Assembly: GCA_037102815.1 (NCBI GenBank)
Contig: BTPP01000003.1
Location: 1,240,001 to 1,304,000, forward strand
Reading direction: 5' to 3'
Source: Neurospora intermedia
Lineage: Eukaryota > Ascomycota > Sordariomycetes > Sordariales > Sordariaceae
DNA length: 64,000 nucleotides
Every line of letters starts with the position of its first letter. The first letter of the stretch is position 1. Below are positions 42,601 through 58,400 of the stretch, piece after piece. Under the pieces are notes generated by a model, which worked only from the letters and a program-made list of their open reading frames with translations, was not told where the DNA came from and did no database searches. The position numbers and the translations under genes are program-made.

Positions 42601-45600
42601 TATAATAGTACAATAATATTTAATTAGTAGGAAAATAAATAAAAAGGGGGATTAGGGACTTTTAAATTAAAGGAAGAAAAAGGGGGTAAATAGATTAATT
42701 AGTATATAAAAGTAGTATAGACGATACTAACCGGATTTAAAATAATAGAAACATTTTTATAATTCTAGCTCTGTATATTAATTAGGAAGTATTAGATTAG
42801 CTTCTTATATTAGTACTAGAACTATTTTTATTGTTTTTTCCAATTCTTACTCTTCCTTCTTCGACCCCTATATTAAAAATTACCTTTTTCCCCTTTCCGA
42901 AACCTAATTAGTCTCTAACTCCTTTACTAATCTAATTAAGAAACCAATTACTAAACCCCTTCGAGAATCCCTCGCCAAACTAACCCGGTCCTATTCGTAC
43001 CCTATACTTATATATCTTATCCGCCTTTATATTTAATCTTCGAATTTAATATCCGTTTTTTTATATTGCTCTTTTACAACCTATTTAGTTGCTTTTAGGA
43101 TTTTATTGTACTAAATTAGAGATTAACTATTCTTAAAGCTTTAAATTTAAATAGTATTTTCTTACCTATTAAGATCCCTATCCTATTACTCCTACTTCTA
43201 CTCCTTCTAGTTATTATTAAAGTCCTTCTTTAGGACTCTTAGGATTTAATATTATAATTATATAATCTAATTAGTAGTAAGAATTTGAGTATAAAGTATA
43301 GCAAACTTTAAGCGGATACTTATTAATTAAAAACTTATTTAAAAGCTTCTCTAATACGTACCTAGTATAAATATTAATAGGTAAAACTCTTATAACTTCC
43401 TTTATAAAGGATTATATACTTAAAGTTAAATTTAAGGGGAAGTATATCTTTAAGTATTTAAAAGAATTTAATAATAGGGTTTAAAGCTATTGCCTTTCTA
43501 ATAAGGTTAAGCTAAATATTTAATATTAATAATATATATTAGACGTCCGAAAGATTTATAGAGAAATAGCGAATAATATTACTATTAAGGGTATTTAAAT
43601 ATAGAAAGAATTCTATCGTTATTTTAAATAAGAATTCTTAGTATTGGACCTAGATTAGATAAATAGTAAGGCTACTATACTAAAGGTTTTTTATAGTAAA
43701 TCTATCCCTTATAATAGAGAAAAAATCGTTAAAGCCGTATTTAAGTATTTAATATTCTTAATAAAACAACCCGAAAAGAAGAAGGACTTTACTCAATTTA
43801 TAGCTATTCGCAACTTTTGTAAGAAGTTTGCGAAAAGAATTAGAAGAATAATTATAACGATTATAGGGCTTAAGGAAAAGGTCTATTAAATAATTTAATT
43901 ACAATTCTATATTAATATAATAAAAATTATTTATAAGTATTTTAATTTCGAAGATAGTGCTTATATTAATAATGAGGAGGATAATTTATTAGACGATAGT
44001 TTAGGTATAATATTAATTAAAAAAAGGATATTAATAATTACTAATAAGAAAAGTAATTTAATTAGATTAAATAATAATTCCGACTAGCCTTTACGTAAAA
44101 AAACTCCTTTAGCGACCTAAATTACTACTTTAGCGCTTACTACATCCTATTTAGCCGAGAAATCAAATATTGAAAAGATAATTGAAGAATTTAGCCAAAT
44201 AAGGATTATATAGTCTTAATTCGACGAAAAGCTAATAAAGAAGTAAAAAGAAGAGGTTTAAATTAATTTTTCATTAATAATTAAATAGAATTACGCTATT
44301 AGCGAAGGAGGAGGCTATATAAGTAGTTCTTCCGCAAAAAATAGAAGTAGAAGAAGAAGTAGTAGAGGAGGTAATTAGAACTATAGGGACGGACGTTAGA
44401 TCTATTACTACTAATATAGTAGTAACTATTATTAAAATTAATATTAAAAAATAGTTAATAATATTTAAAAAGGTAAACTAATTATTTATCGGCCTCGAAA
44501 TCCTACGCTTGCTTTGCAAATAACTATTGTAATTGGTAATAGAAAGGATTATAACAATTATATTTTTAACGAAATAATAATTTTAATTGCTAAAGACAGG
44601 AAGTTAAAACTTCTAACGCAATCCTAAATAGTAATTTATAAGACATTTCCCGAATATAAGGCTATTTTCGATCGTTAGGAAAAGAATATATAGGTATTAA
44701 AAAGAAAATACCAATTCGAATTAGAATTTTTTCTACTACCCAATAATATACGTAACCGGTAATAGTAAAGGAATAATAGTTTAAGTACTTCTATAAATAT
44801 AACGGGTATTAATTTACTAAATTACTATTATATAATTAATAGATTAGATATTACTTAAGAGGTCTACCGAAGATCTCCAATTGAATATAAAGTTATTACA
44901 ATTCGCTAAATGCTAATAGAATACCCTTAGACTTTTAGTACTTATTTTACTAGAATAGTTAATATTATTAAAGATTATTTAATTCAACCGCTATTTTAAA
45001 GATAAGTATTTAGGGAAGTACTTTTAAGGAATATTTTAGAAGAATCTAGCTTTATAATTATAGAACCTATACTACCTCTAATTAATAGTCTACTAAATTT
45101 ACTTTCCAAAGGAACGCTAAAATTAATAAACGATATTATAATTACCGAATAAATATTCTCTTCTTTATATTATGTAGAAATTCCTATAACTTCTATTAAA
45201 TAACCTAAATATTAAAATCCTTCTACTTTTTAAGTATAATTTATATATAAAATAAGGAATAATTATATATATCTTCTCTAGAGATTTTAATCCTTAGATC
45301 GTTAAATCGAGAATACCCGTTAAATAATAATTAGTATAGCGTTTAATCCGAAGTTATATAATTAAGAGATTAGTACTATAGAGCCTAATAAGTAATTTAT
45401 AAATTTTATAGGGGAAATATCTTTTTTTAATCGTCCTAATAAATAATTACAGTAGATAGATACTACTAATAATAGTACTACTATATTCGAGAATAATATA
45501 CTTTAACCCCCTACCCTAAAATTTAATTAACCGCCTCTAGCAACCCGGTTAATAAAAATCCTTAGGCTAATAATAGAAGATAAGGTAACTAATCTATTAA

Positions 45601-48600
45601 TTCCGGATTTTAATAAGGAAAATATATCCGTAAAACCTACTACTTTATCCTCTATAAAGCTTACTAAAATCGTTAACGCTAACGCTATTATAAAGGAGGC
45701 TATTAAAAGGGTTAAAGAATAATACCTTCTTATATTTAAGATTATTAATTATAATATTCCCTATCGGATTAGGGAGTTATACCGTATAGACCGACGATTT
45801 ATAATAATACTTATTACCCTAATTTAGTATAAAGCTAACTTAAATAAGGATAACGTTACTAGAGTCTCCTATAAAGGTAATATAATAGCCGATTAATTTA
45901 AGGAAGCGAATTAAATTATTCCTATAACCCAATACGAAATTAATAGCGTATTTATTAAGGGGATGGTAGGTAAAACAACCGAAAGATAGAATTCTACCGA
46001 AACTTCTATTTACTATTTGGATTAAAGATTAAATAATATAATCGAACTTATTCGGGAAGATATACTAAAATCTATTTTCTAATATATAGTAAAAGTAATT
46101 ACTCTTATATAGCTATATACCTACTTGAATAAACTTTCCTACCTATTATATTTGGGGGACGTAATTAGGATATTTATTTTACTAACTTTATTTATCTTTC
46201 TATAGTAAAAAGGATTAAAAATTAGAACCCTCCTTAATATAAGCGCGGAGGTAAATATAATTATATACGATATAGTTAAAGAGTATAGTTTAGTTATTAT
46301 AAATACCGGGGCTTCTAATACGGATAGTAACGGAGGTAGACGAGATTTTATTAGGGAAGCCTATAATTAAATATAATTAATTAATATTCTACAGGAAATA
46401 TATTTTTTTATTATTAGTATTTACTTACTATATTATAATATTATACTTAGGTAGCTATTCTTTAAAAATACTTAAATAAAACTAAATTATTCGATATATA
46501 GTATCGAATTAACTAACGTATTAATAGAAGAGATAATTATTAAGGCTATACTAGTTCCGAAAGAGAGAGCGAGGCTAAGTGCGTAAATAATACTATATGT
46601 TTAGGAATTCGACGAGTAGCCGTCTACCTTAAATAGGCTCGCTAATTATTTAAGGGTTAATTTTAGAATTAATATATTAATTCCTATTTAGTATAATAGC
46701 GAAGCCTAAAATAAAATCCTTAAATAGATCGAAGATTCGATAATTAATAAGTTATTAGATTATTTATAAAATATTTAGAAAAGACGTTACGTATTAAGGA
46801 AGGCCGTTTTAGGATTCTTCTAAGAGCTTTTATAGGACGAATTATTTAATAATAGATAATTCGAAAGACTTTTATTTAAGGACTTTAATAATACCGATTA
46901 TAATAATTTAAGTAACGTACTTAATATTATAATTATAGAGAGTATTCCCTATTCTATAGTAGAAGAAAAGGAGTTTGCTATAGAGTTTAGAAAGTAAGTA
47001 TATAATTTTATCCGGTATTAGGCGTTAGTATAACGGTTGAAGCGTATAGATAAAAGGAAGAAAAACTATAAAAGTAGTAAACCTATACCTACTAACGTAA
47101 AGGTTAATTAGTTACTACTATACGAGATAATACCTTTTAAGAATTTCGCTACTTATATTATATATAAATAAAAAGATTAGAAGGTATTACTAATCGATAA
47201 TGCACCTTCTAATAGTTTAAAGCTAAAAGGAAACCTAAAATAGAAATTATAATATTTTATAGCTTTAAAAAATAGGTTAGAATAATAATAAAAGATTTAT
47301 CTATCGCTGTAGGATAAAGTCGTTATACTATATTTCTCAAATATATTTGAAGGAGAATAATTAACCCCTAAATACTTATAAATTATATTTAACGGCTTAT
47401 ATAATAATTTAACTAAAGAAGAATAAGAGATATTTATTTATATTCTTCGAAATTATAAAGTAGTTCTTATATAGGATTTTAGTTACGTAGGAAAGATTAA
47501 ACCTAACGTCTTCCCTCCCTAAAAGATTAGAACTATCTTATATTCGGTATAGTAATATAAATTAATTCCTATCCCGAAAGTTAATTATTAGAGAGTTTGC
47601 GAATTATTAAAAGATAAAATCTAACGAGGAACGCTAGAAAATAATTATACCGCTTACCGGAATAATTAGTTCCTAGTATTTAAGAAGGATAAAGGCCTTT
47701 AATTAATTAATAATGTTTAATGAATTAATATAATTATTTTATATAATTCTAATATCCTTCCTAATTGTAAAGAATTTAATAAAGAATTCGGAGGATTTAA
47801 AATACTTTCCCTTCTTGACTTTTTTTTTAGATACAATTAAATCCCTCTTAATAAGAAGAGTAGAAATATTACTACTTTCTAAAGTATAATAGAAGTAAAG
47901 AGGATAATTATATTACTTTAAAGAAGAATAAATTCCGTTGTTTAATTCTCTTAAGTAATAATTAGGGTATTATATAATCTAATCCTTATTATTTATCGAC
48001 CCTACTTGGATGATATCTATATTAAATTAATTACTATAGATTATAATGGATTTAAGATTAAATTTAGTATATGTAAGTACGTCTTTAATTATTTGGTTAA
48101 TATTAATAAGGTCCTAGTTAATATTGAACTTAGTAGCTATATTATTGTAACCGAAAAGTTTAAATAGTATTAGCCCGAAGTTGAATTTATAAGATACTTT
48201 TATTTAGAGGATAGTAAACGACCTTCCCCCTATAAAGTTTCTAGAATCCTTTAATAGGAAGATTGTAAATTTATTAAATAGAAAGGTAAAAAACTCTAGT
48301 AATTAAGAGCCTTCTTAAGGATTATTAAGTACTACCGAATTTAAATTAAAGACTTTGCTATAATAATTTAGCCTTTATATACTTTGCTAAAGAAAAATAT
48401 TGGATAGTAATAAATAGAGAATAAATAATTTGCTTTAGAATATTTATAGTATAAGGTTCTATCGGCTCCTTGTTTTATACTTATTATTTATAATAATAAT
48501 TAGTATAAGGATATTTTCTTTATAGTAAATATATTATTAATTGGTTGGAGGGTAGTTATTGAATAAGTTAGGTTAGATAGTAAGCGCTACCCTTATCGGT

Positions 48601-50950
48601 TCGAAAGTAGTATTTAATTAAATACTAAAAAAAAATATAACGCTACTAAGCAAAAATTTTACGGGCTACTTTATATTTTAAAGCGATTAAAGTATTACCT
48701 ATTCGGCGTTTATTTTATTATTAAAATTAATACTTAAATTATAATCTATTAATTAAATAGCGTAGTATCTAATATTTTAATAGTAATAATTATACGTTAG
48801 ATTATTTAGATTCGACTATTCAACTTCAAAGTTAAATATATCTTAGGAAAGAAAAATATTATTACTGATAATCTTTCTTATATACCTCCTTCGGTAGTAG
48901 ATTAGTAGAATAAGGTTAAAGAAGAAGATATTAACGATTTTATAGATTAATAAATTTATATAGTAAAATTTAACGGAATACTAGACTAAGGGAAGAAAAA
49001 CTAGGAACCCTTAAAGGGATAGTAGACTTACGACTCTTAAAGAATTACTAGGTACTTTTAAACGTTAAAATTACCTATTAATTTGATTATCGAATTAGAA
49101 TAATAGCGCTTCAAAATTGAAGCTCTAAAATTTTTCTTCTATAAAGGAGCCTTGTAATTACGCCCTACGGATACTAATTAGGTACTATATAGATTTATTA
49201 ATAATAATACTAATTGCGATATTATTTTTTATAGATATTATAATAAAGTTAGTTATAAGGGAAGAGAAGTAATTTACTGCCGTATTACTAACTTTTATTA
49301 GTAGAAGGGTATTTATTTTTATATAAAAAAGCGTATTAGGTTTTACTTAAACTATTAAAAATAGAATCCTAAATAGTTTATTAATATTTTTTAATATATT
49401 GATCCGTTATTATAACCCTTTTGTAAGTAGATATTGGATATTTAGTATATACTAGGAAAGGACGGTAAAAGAATTAGGATTATTGAGGTACGGAATAACC
49501 TTATTAATTATATAAAAGTAGACGTCCTCCTTATAGTGAATTTAAAATATATAGTTTATTTTATTGAAATATAGATTATTTATTAATAGGGCCTGCCCTT
49601 ATTAATTATTATTAATAGCGGTTCGGAATTTTAGAAAGACTACGAAAATTTATTTAGGAAATTTAATATCCCTTTTATAAGGATTTTACTCTATAATTCT
49701 AAGGTAAATAGGGTAAATAAATTTAAGTACTTTTTAATTGTAATAGTATTTGTAAAGTTTATTAGCGGTATAGGGAGTAATTAGAAGCCTTAATTGCCTT
49801 ACGTTTTATTTATAGATCGGACTATAGTTTGGGGAAGCTATAATTTTACTCTCTTCTACCTTAGTTATAAATATAATCCTATTTCGCCGATTGAATTTAA
49901 TTTACTATTTTGGAGAATTATACGATAGGGTAATATATAGAATAATAGATTATTTGAAGTCCGGTTTAATTTGATATTTATTAGAGCTTGTTTATTATAA
50001 AATAGTGAATATAAATTTAATTTTGCCGTTAAACGAGTTTTAATAATAAGGGAGAAGGTTGTAGAGTATTATAATTCGATAAATAAGGGTAAAATTAGGC
50101 CCGATATTATAAAACTATAGGTAGGAAATTTAGTACTAATTTATAATTATATTCGACGAATCGATATAAGTTCGGTTAAAAAACTAATTTACTATTAATT
50201 TAGTCCTTTTCGAATTAGAAAGATTGTTTTTAAGTATAAATACTTCTTAAAAACCTTAGATAGTATTAATATTACTATTTCCTACCCGGCTAAGAGAATT
50301 AAAAAGTACTTTTTATATAATAGTATATAGTTAGAATTAAATTATAATATAATTAATTAAGAAATACTTCCTTTACTATATTTAAAGGAAACTTTGGAAG
50401 AACTTGTAATTAATGAAGATATTATAGGGAAAGCTATAGATTGTACAACTAATTAAAATACTAAAAAAGAAATACGGTGGATAATAGAATAGTATAATAG
50501 GAATTTTAAAATCGTTTTGCCCTGAGGGAAGTTTAAAGATTGGAAATTAATATATAAGTAAGGGAATAAAAACCTTTAATACTCTACGTAATTAAGTACT
50601 ATTATAAGATTAATTACTTTAATTATTTTTTATTTTATGCGAAAAGAACCGAATGGATATTGTTATTCCTTTTGAAGGGAAGAGAAAGATAGGAAAAAGT
50701 TTATACTTTACTATATATTATAATATTAAAAATATTCTTTATAATACGAAAAAAAATAAAATAGTTAAAATGCTTATTATTAAACTATTAAATGAAATTT
50801 GAATATAATAATCCTTTTAGTAATATTTAGAGGTAGCTATTCTAAGAAAATTTTTGTATATTTTTACCCTAGAATTCCTGTCCTAGAAAATAGTATAAAT
50901 ATATTAATTGCTTTACAACCTAGGATATACTAAATGAATCCAGCCCTAGA
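42600..50950 (+). mobile_element. LTR retrotransposon fossil A (Ty3/Gypsy)
   Basis: An old, thoroughly broken Ty3/Gypsy element on the plus strand. Remnants in order are a gag-like region (about 43.2-44.6 kb), a protease neighbourhood (about 46.2 kb), reverse transcriptase (about 47.5-48.4 kb), RNase H (about 48.4-48.9 kb) and integrase (about 49.1-50.3 kb). PR-RT-RH-IN order identifies Gypsy rather than Copia. It carries interruptions throughout, far too many to count, and has no coding capacity. The ends are approximate: I could not identify a matching LTR pair by eye. Saturation of RIP suggests that it is not a recent arrival. Confidence 0.72.
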
Positions 50951-53900
50951 CCCCTAACTTCTAACCCCCTTTCTTATTAAAGATATTTAAACTAAGGTTT
51001 AATCTCCCCTTTAAAGAATACCCTAGTACGAAATTATAATAGAGGAATATTAGTAATTATTTATTCCTTTCGATTATTATACTACTTAGCGCTCAATTTA
51101 TTAGTATAGGGAATACCCGAATTGCGAATATACGTTAAAAATACCGAATTTATAGTATATTCTTTAACTGTTCTACAATTCTATATATAATTACTATAAA
51201 TACTATCCTTAAAGCTGGGTAAAAGAAGCGAACGATATTCGGTAAAAGGACTAATAATTGGAGTTCGTTCGAATTAGTTGGAAATATTATAGAATATTAA
51301 TATATATTCCTTTTAGAATATTATAATATAGTAATTGTATTATAGAGAATTATTAGCATTTAGAAAAAAGATTAGTAAGGAATTAATTAGGGAGTAAAAA
51401 TACGTACTTTTTACTAAAGATCTAAATAATTAGTACTTTAAACTGTTTATTCCGTTGAGTTATAAAATAGGTATAGCGATTAAAAGGCTAATTACCTTTA
51501 GCGTTAATTTAAACTAATTTTAGTACTATATTAGAAGAAGTTATAATTTATTTAATTTAATTAAGAAACTATACTTTAGCCCTAAAATTATTAAATATTT
51601 ATAGGAAGGCTTCTTAACGATTAAGGAATCCTTATAGTAGTATAAGGTATAATATTTAAGAAGGGTATTATATAGTATAAATTCTTAGATGAGAGATAAT
51701 TAATATTATACCCTCTATCGGTCTGTAGGCTCCTTAAATAACGTTTGCAAGTAAAGTTCTAAGGTTAATCTACTATTAAATTTGCGAATAAAAATATTTA
51801 TAAGCCTTAGGATAGTTATTATACTAAATCTAGTAAGAGATAGTAAAAGGGTAAACTAGAGGAGAAATATTATTTAATTATACCCGAAGAATATTATTCT
51901 TATAAGTATTCTAATAAGCTCCGGTTGGCTAATTAGTAGTAGTAGGAGGAAGAAATTATATAGGATTTCCGTACTATTAAGGCTAGTTAGAACCGTAGGT
52001 AAATATTTTAATAATAAATATTGGTAGTAAAGGAAAAAAGTTAATAGAAAAATGAGGAATTGATTAGAAAAAGAAAAAAGTAAAAAGGGAAAGACCGATT
52101 AAGGGAGGTAGGTTTTTATATTTAAATTATAGATTATTATTAACATTTAATCTATTATTTACGATTCTAGGTGAAGGTAATTAATTAGAGAAAGCCTACT
52201 ATATTAGGCAATTATTAAAGTTATTGTAATTATTAGAAAAAGAAGAGATAAAAGATTATTATTACCTTTAACCCTTACGGTCTACTATTTATATAATAGT
52301 TTTAAAAGAAAGGATAAATTTATTATATAGGAGGTAAATACTACGAAGCTAAGTATTATATTGCAAACTAAGCGAGTAATAGCTTTAAAAAGATACTTTT
52401 AGTAATTGAATAAATTAATTGGACGATTTATAAAATATTTATATAATACCCTTCTCCCTCCGCCTCCTTCCTTCTTTTCCCTTCCTCTCCTAATATAACG
52501 ATATTAAAAAGCCTAAGACTTCTAAGTACTTTCTTTTCTATTATAATAATCTCGATCTAATGCAATTTATATTTTTTACTTTTCTTCTAAATTCGATTCA
52601 ATACAATTTAAACGTTAGTTTAACCTTTCTTTTCTACTATATATAAATTAAATACTTATAGAAGAAAAATATAAATATATTTTCTAATAACCGTATTATT
52701 ACTAATAATAAGGCTAAAGCTACTTCGATTAATAATAATACTAGTAAATCTACTAAAACCGAGGGTAAAAGACCTTAGGCTGCTCTAAATTAAAGTAATA
52801 TAGTTAAATCTAGTAATATTAATAGTAAATAACCTTAATAGTTTATTGTTACTTACGGTATTCAATTTTTATACGGCTACGGTAGGGTATTAATTATAAA
52901 CTATCTTAATAACCGGGTAACTACGTTATTAAAAAACTTTTAATAGAAATAGATTAAAGAAGCTATTAAACTTATATTTAATTAGCTACTTATTAATCGA
53001 ATACTTCGACCTAATACGAATAAAGCGCTTGAGCCGATATTAATAATATATTAAAGCTTTATTAATTAGTACGTATAAGATTGTTGGGGATCCTTTCCTA
53101 ATTTATTATAAAGGATTAAAGTATGGCTATATATTATAAAAATAAATTAATTATATAATTGGATCTTAAGATATAAGAATAACTTCTAATATTATAAAAT
53201 ATACTTTAGCTCCCTTCGAAATTTAAATTTAAAGAATAGATATATACCTTTAGAACATTCCGAATTAAGTAGTATTTAGTTAGATTAGTAATATAACTTC
53301 AAAATACCTTATAAGGAATTAAAATTTAATAAAGTATTTAGTAGGATCTTTTATAATAGATTATAATCTAATTAGGTGGGCGCTTTCCTATTTAATAATA
53401 AAGGTTTTTATAATTGGAAACGGATTATAGTACGCTTAACCGACCTTTAGTATAGTATCGATAAGTATACCTATATTTATATTAATAATTTAGTTGCCCT
53501 ACTTTTATAGGTAATTAAAAAAGGGGTAAGAATAATCTTTATACTAAATAAGTATATATAATTCAACGGTAGGACTTTAAGGTTTATAAATAATCCGAAT
53601 AATATTCGATTACTTATAAAAGAAAAGAGGTTTTAAGTAATTCCTATCTACTTTGAGAATTACTATTTCTCGGTAGCTATCTTTAATTAGTTAGTAGGTT
53701 AATAGGATTACTATAATTCTAATTTTGAAGATTTTATATTATAGGATATAAAAGTAGCTTTAATCTTATTATTTTAAAGTTTTAATATTTAGAAAATATT
53801 TAAAATTAATTTAAGCTTTATTATTTAATAAATTGAATTCGTTACTTAAATCTCTAATTAAATCTGTGGATTGATAGTGGTAGAAGTTGTAAGAATAAAA

Positions 53901-55240
53901 TTAGTAGAATATAATTTAAACTTTTAAATACTAAAATTAAAGATTTAGTAATAAAGTATAATATAGAAGTACTATACGGTGTTTAATTAGGAGTAGAGAG
54001 AGAACGTTATAGTACGATAGTACTAGAGAATAATTTATAATACTTTATAAATAAAGTAATAATATTCCAATAGCCTACTTTATAAATCTAAATTTAAAGT
54101 ACTATATATAGTCGATAATAGATTAACTAACTTCCTATCCTAGTAGTATAAATATATATACAGTAATAAAAAAAGGCCCTAGTATTTTATTTAGCTAAAG
54201 AATTATCTTACTTAGAAGAATAATAAAGAGTTAAATGAAGGGCAATGTGTGGAAGGATTAGGAGGTATAGAGATCTTTTTTCGGTACTAATTATATAATA
54301 GCCCTAATACCCTTATTAACCTTCTTCTATTCTAATATATATTAATAATATTTATTAATAAAAATAGTAATGAAAGTTCCTTATCTTTTAATTTATTATC
54401 GTCTAACTCTTCCTCTCCTACTTCTATAATATAATAAAGAGAAGTTAGAAAATTAACTTCTTCCTCTAGTAATATTTATTTACCCCCGCCTACAATTTCT
54501 TCTCAATAATCAACTCTAATTCCGCTTCGATAGATTATAATTCGTTTATAAAGTTCTAAAATAACGAATTAGCCGTCTTCTACTCTAATTTCGTCTTATT
54601 TAACGATATTATTACTTCTAAATCCTTAATTAATTAGGAAACGGAGTACTTTTATTTAGTTAAATATCGATAATTAAATACGCTATAGTTTAATATTAAT
54701 TATATCCAACCCTTCTAGAAGAATTAATACTCTTTCCCTTAATATTTTAATAAATTGGATATAATTGAGAATTCCTCTACCGCTTAGGAATATAAGAAAC
54801 TTTAAACTATTATTAGAAAATAGAATTCTATTAGTTCCTAAAAATATTAATTTACTAGGTAGTTTAGGATTACCTATAAGTTTAATATAAATGCCTACTT
54901 AAGTAAGAAAGATTAATTAATCCCCAATCCCTTTAAATTTTAAGAGGACCCTAAACCCGTTTACTCCCTCTAATTCCTCTTAGTATAAGCGTATATTATT
55001 AACCCCTATACCTATTTCGTAATAAGGGTTATCCCTAGTAATTAGATTTGAAAGCTTCTACTTAATAAGAGAGATATTTATTATAGGCCGAAGCCCAATA
55101 CCTAATAAGATAGCTACGGATGTACTACTTAATTTTAATTCCTATAAATTTATAATAAACTCCTTAATCTATCCTATTCGCTATATAAAGTATAAATTAA
55201 ATAGCCTTCCTAGCTATAATCCGAATAACCTTACTATTAT
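50950..55240. other. RIP-mutated repeat DNA, family not recognised
   Basis: AT-rich with the same dinucleotide signature. A stretch near 53.3-53.7 kb weakly suggests a former protein-coding region of unknown family. No LTR or terminal repeats were identified. Confidence 0.45.
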
Positions 55241-55420
55241 AGTATGGCCGAACGAAGCCTAGAGCATTGGCCACTGGGCAATAGGGTGCACCATAGTATA
55301 TCGGATAGAATAAAGCTTATATTCTTATTAATAGACCTTACGGATCGGGAAGGCGGCAACGACTGGCAGAACCGACTTATATGTCCGGATTTACAATACC
55401 AGCGTTTATTTACTTCCTCT
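55241..55420. other. short island of normal composition inside the RIP block
   Basis: About 180 bp with ordinary GC content and several intact CA, TG and ATG sites, flanked on both sides by RIP-saturated DNA. A 72-codon frame (55244-55462) opens here, but I see no family. It may be a later small insertion or a single-copy remnant that RIP did not target. Confidence 0.7.
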
Positions 55421-55449
55421 TCCTTCTTTACACTTAATATTACTTTAAT

Positions 55450-58400
55450 TTATAGCTTCTAATCTTACAGTTGAATCTCTCGTAGGATTATACTTTTATA
55501 TAATATTAAGTATTATCCTTTCTTTAACTAAGGACGGTATTAAACATCCTAATTACAAAGATACTCGAATCGAACGAAATATTACAAAGGAACCTAAACC
55601 GAATTGCTACGACCCTTATGCGCCTAATCTAATATTATAGCGAAGGAAATCTACTAAGGGAACGCTAATAATAATAATAGCCCTAATACTATCTAGCCCG
55701 CGTCCTATTCGAAACTAAAAACCCCCTACCAACCTAAAGGCGTTAAGAGGTTAATTAGGCCTTTAAACTAACAATAGGAAACTCTATTGTCTTTCTATTC
55801 TTATATAAAGATAGACGACGATAATAATAAAATAGAGGATTCTACGTATTATTTTAAATAAGAAAAATCCCTTTTCGAAGAATACTTAAATTTAAACTAA
55901 AGCCTAAACGAAGGTAGTAACTCTTTACTTCCGGAAATTAACCTATTACTTACTCCTAAAAGTATTAAAAGAAGACCCTTCTTCGTACTATAATAAGTTT
56001 AATTTAAAGGGAAGTTTAAAACCCCCTTAGGGACTACCCCTACATCTTTTAAAAAGGTAATAGTACGAAGCCCTTACTAAATTACGAAATTTAGAGTACG
56101 AATAGTCAACTTCAACCTAGACCCCTATATAAATAAACGCTATTGGACTCTAATAATTCAAATTAGACGCTAATTAACTAGTGCCTATAATTTACCCTAA
56201 CTACCGCTAATAGAGGAAGGGGACAACGAAGAACCTAACGCAACTTTGTCTTTAGAGGAAATATATAATACCTTCGCCGAAGAAATTTATTCCGTTGCCT
56301 TGAACCCTAAATACTATTATATATTCTAGAAGGTATATAAAAACGTTATAGAATAATATAAAACCTTTAATGAAATTTATTAAGTAGCTAGGCTCGATAC
56401 TATATACTTTTAACCCTTTATAAAAATGAATAAAGACTCCGTTATTATTAGGATATTGAGTGGCGAAATTAACCTTACCTAATTTAATATTGTATATAGT
56501 AAGGATCCCGAAGCTATATAGTAGGAAATCTGCGCCCGTATACTATTAGTTCAATCTTACGCCAATTTAATTAACAATTTAATTAATATATTTAAAAAGG
56601 CGGATAATAATATTCAATGCGTCGATTCTTAGATAGTATATTTTATTTGTTAAGTAATAGAAGCGGCTACTTAATAAAGGACTAACGAGAATATACAACT
56701 TACTAACGAATTAATAATTTTAAAGGAATAAAATTAGTACTTTTAAAATACTATTGCGTCGATAATATAGACAAACGGCGTACCTATAGCCCAATTACGA
56801 AATATATTTCCGGAAGTAGGTTCTATTACGTATTTACCCGAAATTCTAAACACCGACGGAAAAAAGTATAGTGGTAAAAAAGATTTAACCTCTCCAAGGA
56901 CTGTAGTTAATAAATGTAAGGTAAGGACCCGCCTACGTAATAACCCTCCTCCGCCTAGTAATAACCTTTTAAATAATAATGACGATAATAGTAATAATTC
57001 GGGAAATTCCTACTACTTTAATGGATTTAGACAATCCCTCCGAAAATTATAAAATCCCAAATACCAACGTAGCGTTACCCCTATAACGAATATTGAAAGC
57101 GTTAACTGCCGAATACGAACTATTAAATATAAATTAATAAAGGTGGACGTCCCGACTTTTAATAATAAAGTTACCGATAAAATCTCCTTCGAAATATAAT
57201 ACTTTTAAATAAAAAATAAATTTCGAATTAATTCCGACTACTTCGCAAATAAATAAGCCCGAATTAGCGAGGTAATAAGTCGGTTAGGTAATATAATTAT
57301 AGATAATATCCTCCCTTACTTTAATAATACTTATCCTAACCTAATTAATATAATAAATAATCTCCTAACCTATTTCTAATATAATTACTATAATTATAAT
57401 TTAATAGAAAAGGCTATATAAGAATTTAAAGACCTATAAATAAAAATTTCCGACCGATTCTAAAACTTTAAAGTAATATTTATCCGCCTAATAGAATAAA
57501 GCTATATCCCGAAGGAATTCTAGAAATGTAACCTCCGCCGCAAAGTAATTAAAGCGTTGAGAATAGCGGGCGAAGCTATATACTTCAACCCTAATAAAAC
57601 GTTCGATTAATACGTACGTTTACTACAATTATTAAATAAGAGTAATTAACTAAAGGTAGAGAAAATAAGGAACCGAGGGAAATCTACGACCTACTAATTA
57701 GCCTCGCGCAACGCATTATTTAAAAGCCCCTCCGGCAACCGCCAAGGAAAGCTTCTATTAAAGACTCCTAATATTAATACCCCTAAGTATTACCGACCGT
57801 TACTAAATAAAATAAAAAAACTCTGGGTAGAAGGGAAATACTTCTTTTACCGGAAAGTAGGCCACTTATCGGACTAATACTCTAATAAATTTAAAATTAA
57901 GTATACTATCGAGGCTCAATTAACCGCTATTACTAATAAAATTTAAAGACCCCCGACCTTAATATCCTAAGAGGAAATTTAAAAGGATAATAGAAATTTA
58001 GGAGATAGCCTTAACGACGAGGAAGGTAATTAAATGGATTTAGAAGATTTAGAAAATTAAATACCCTAAGAATACTAAATTCCCTCCTAAGGGAAGTATC
58101 TATTAATAGTATTAATAACTATATTAATTAAAGCAATAAAACCTACCCCAACTTTAACTTCGGAAAGTATTTAAAAGGAGGAAAATCTTTTTTAATTAAT
58201 TATATAATAATAAATAATAGAATATCTATTTCGATAAGACGTATACTAGTAAATATAGGAGCAAATACATCCCTAATTATAAATCAATCTTTCGCTAGCA
58301 AATTACTAAAATACCTTCAACTACCCTAATATAATAACTTCGAATTAAGGTTAATTACTCTATATAAGAAAATTAAACTAAATGTTATTAAACGAACTCT

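Noticed and set aside
53300-53750. Possible hAT-type transposase remnant
   Set aside because: Only a faint resemblance in one frame; RIP damage makes the assignment unreliable, so it is left as unclassified repeat DNA.
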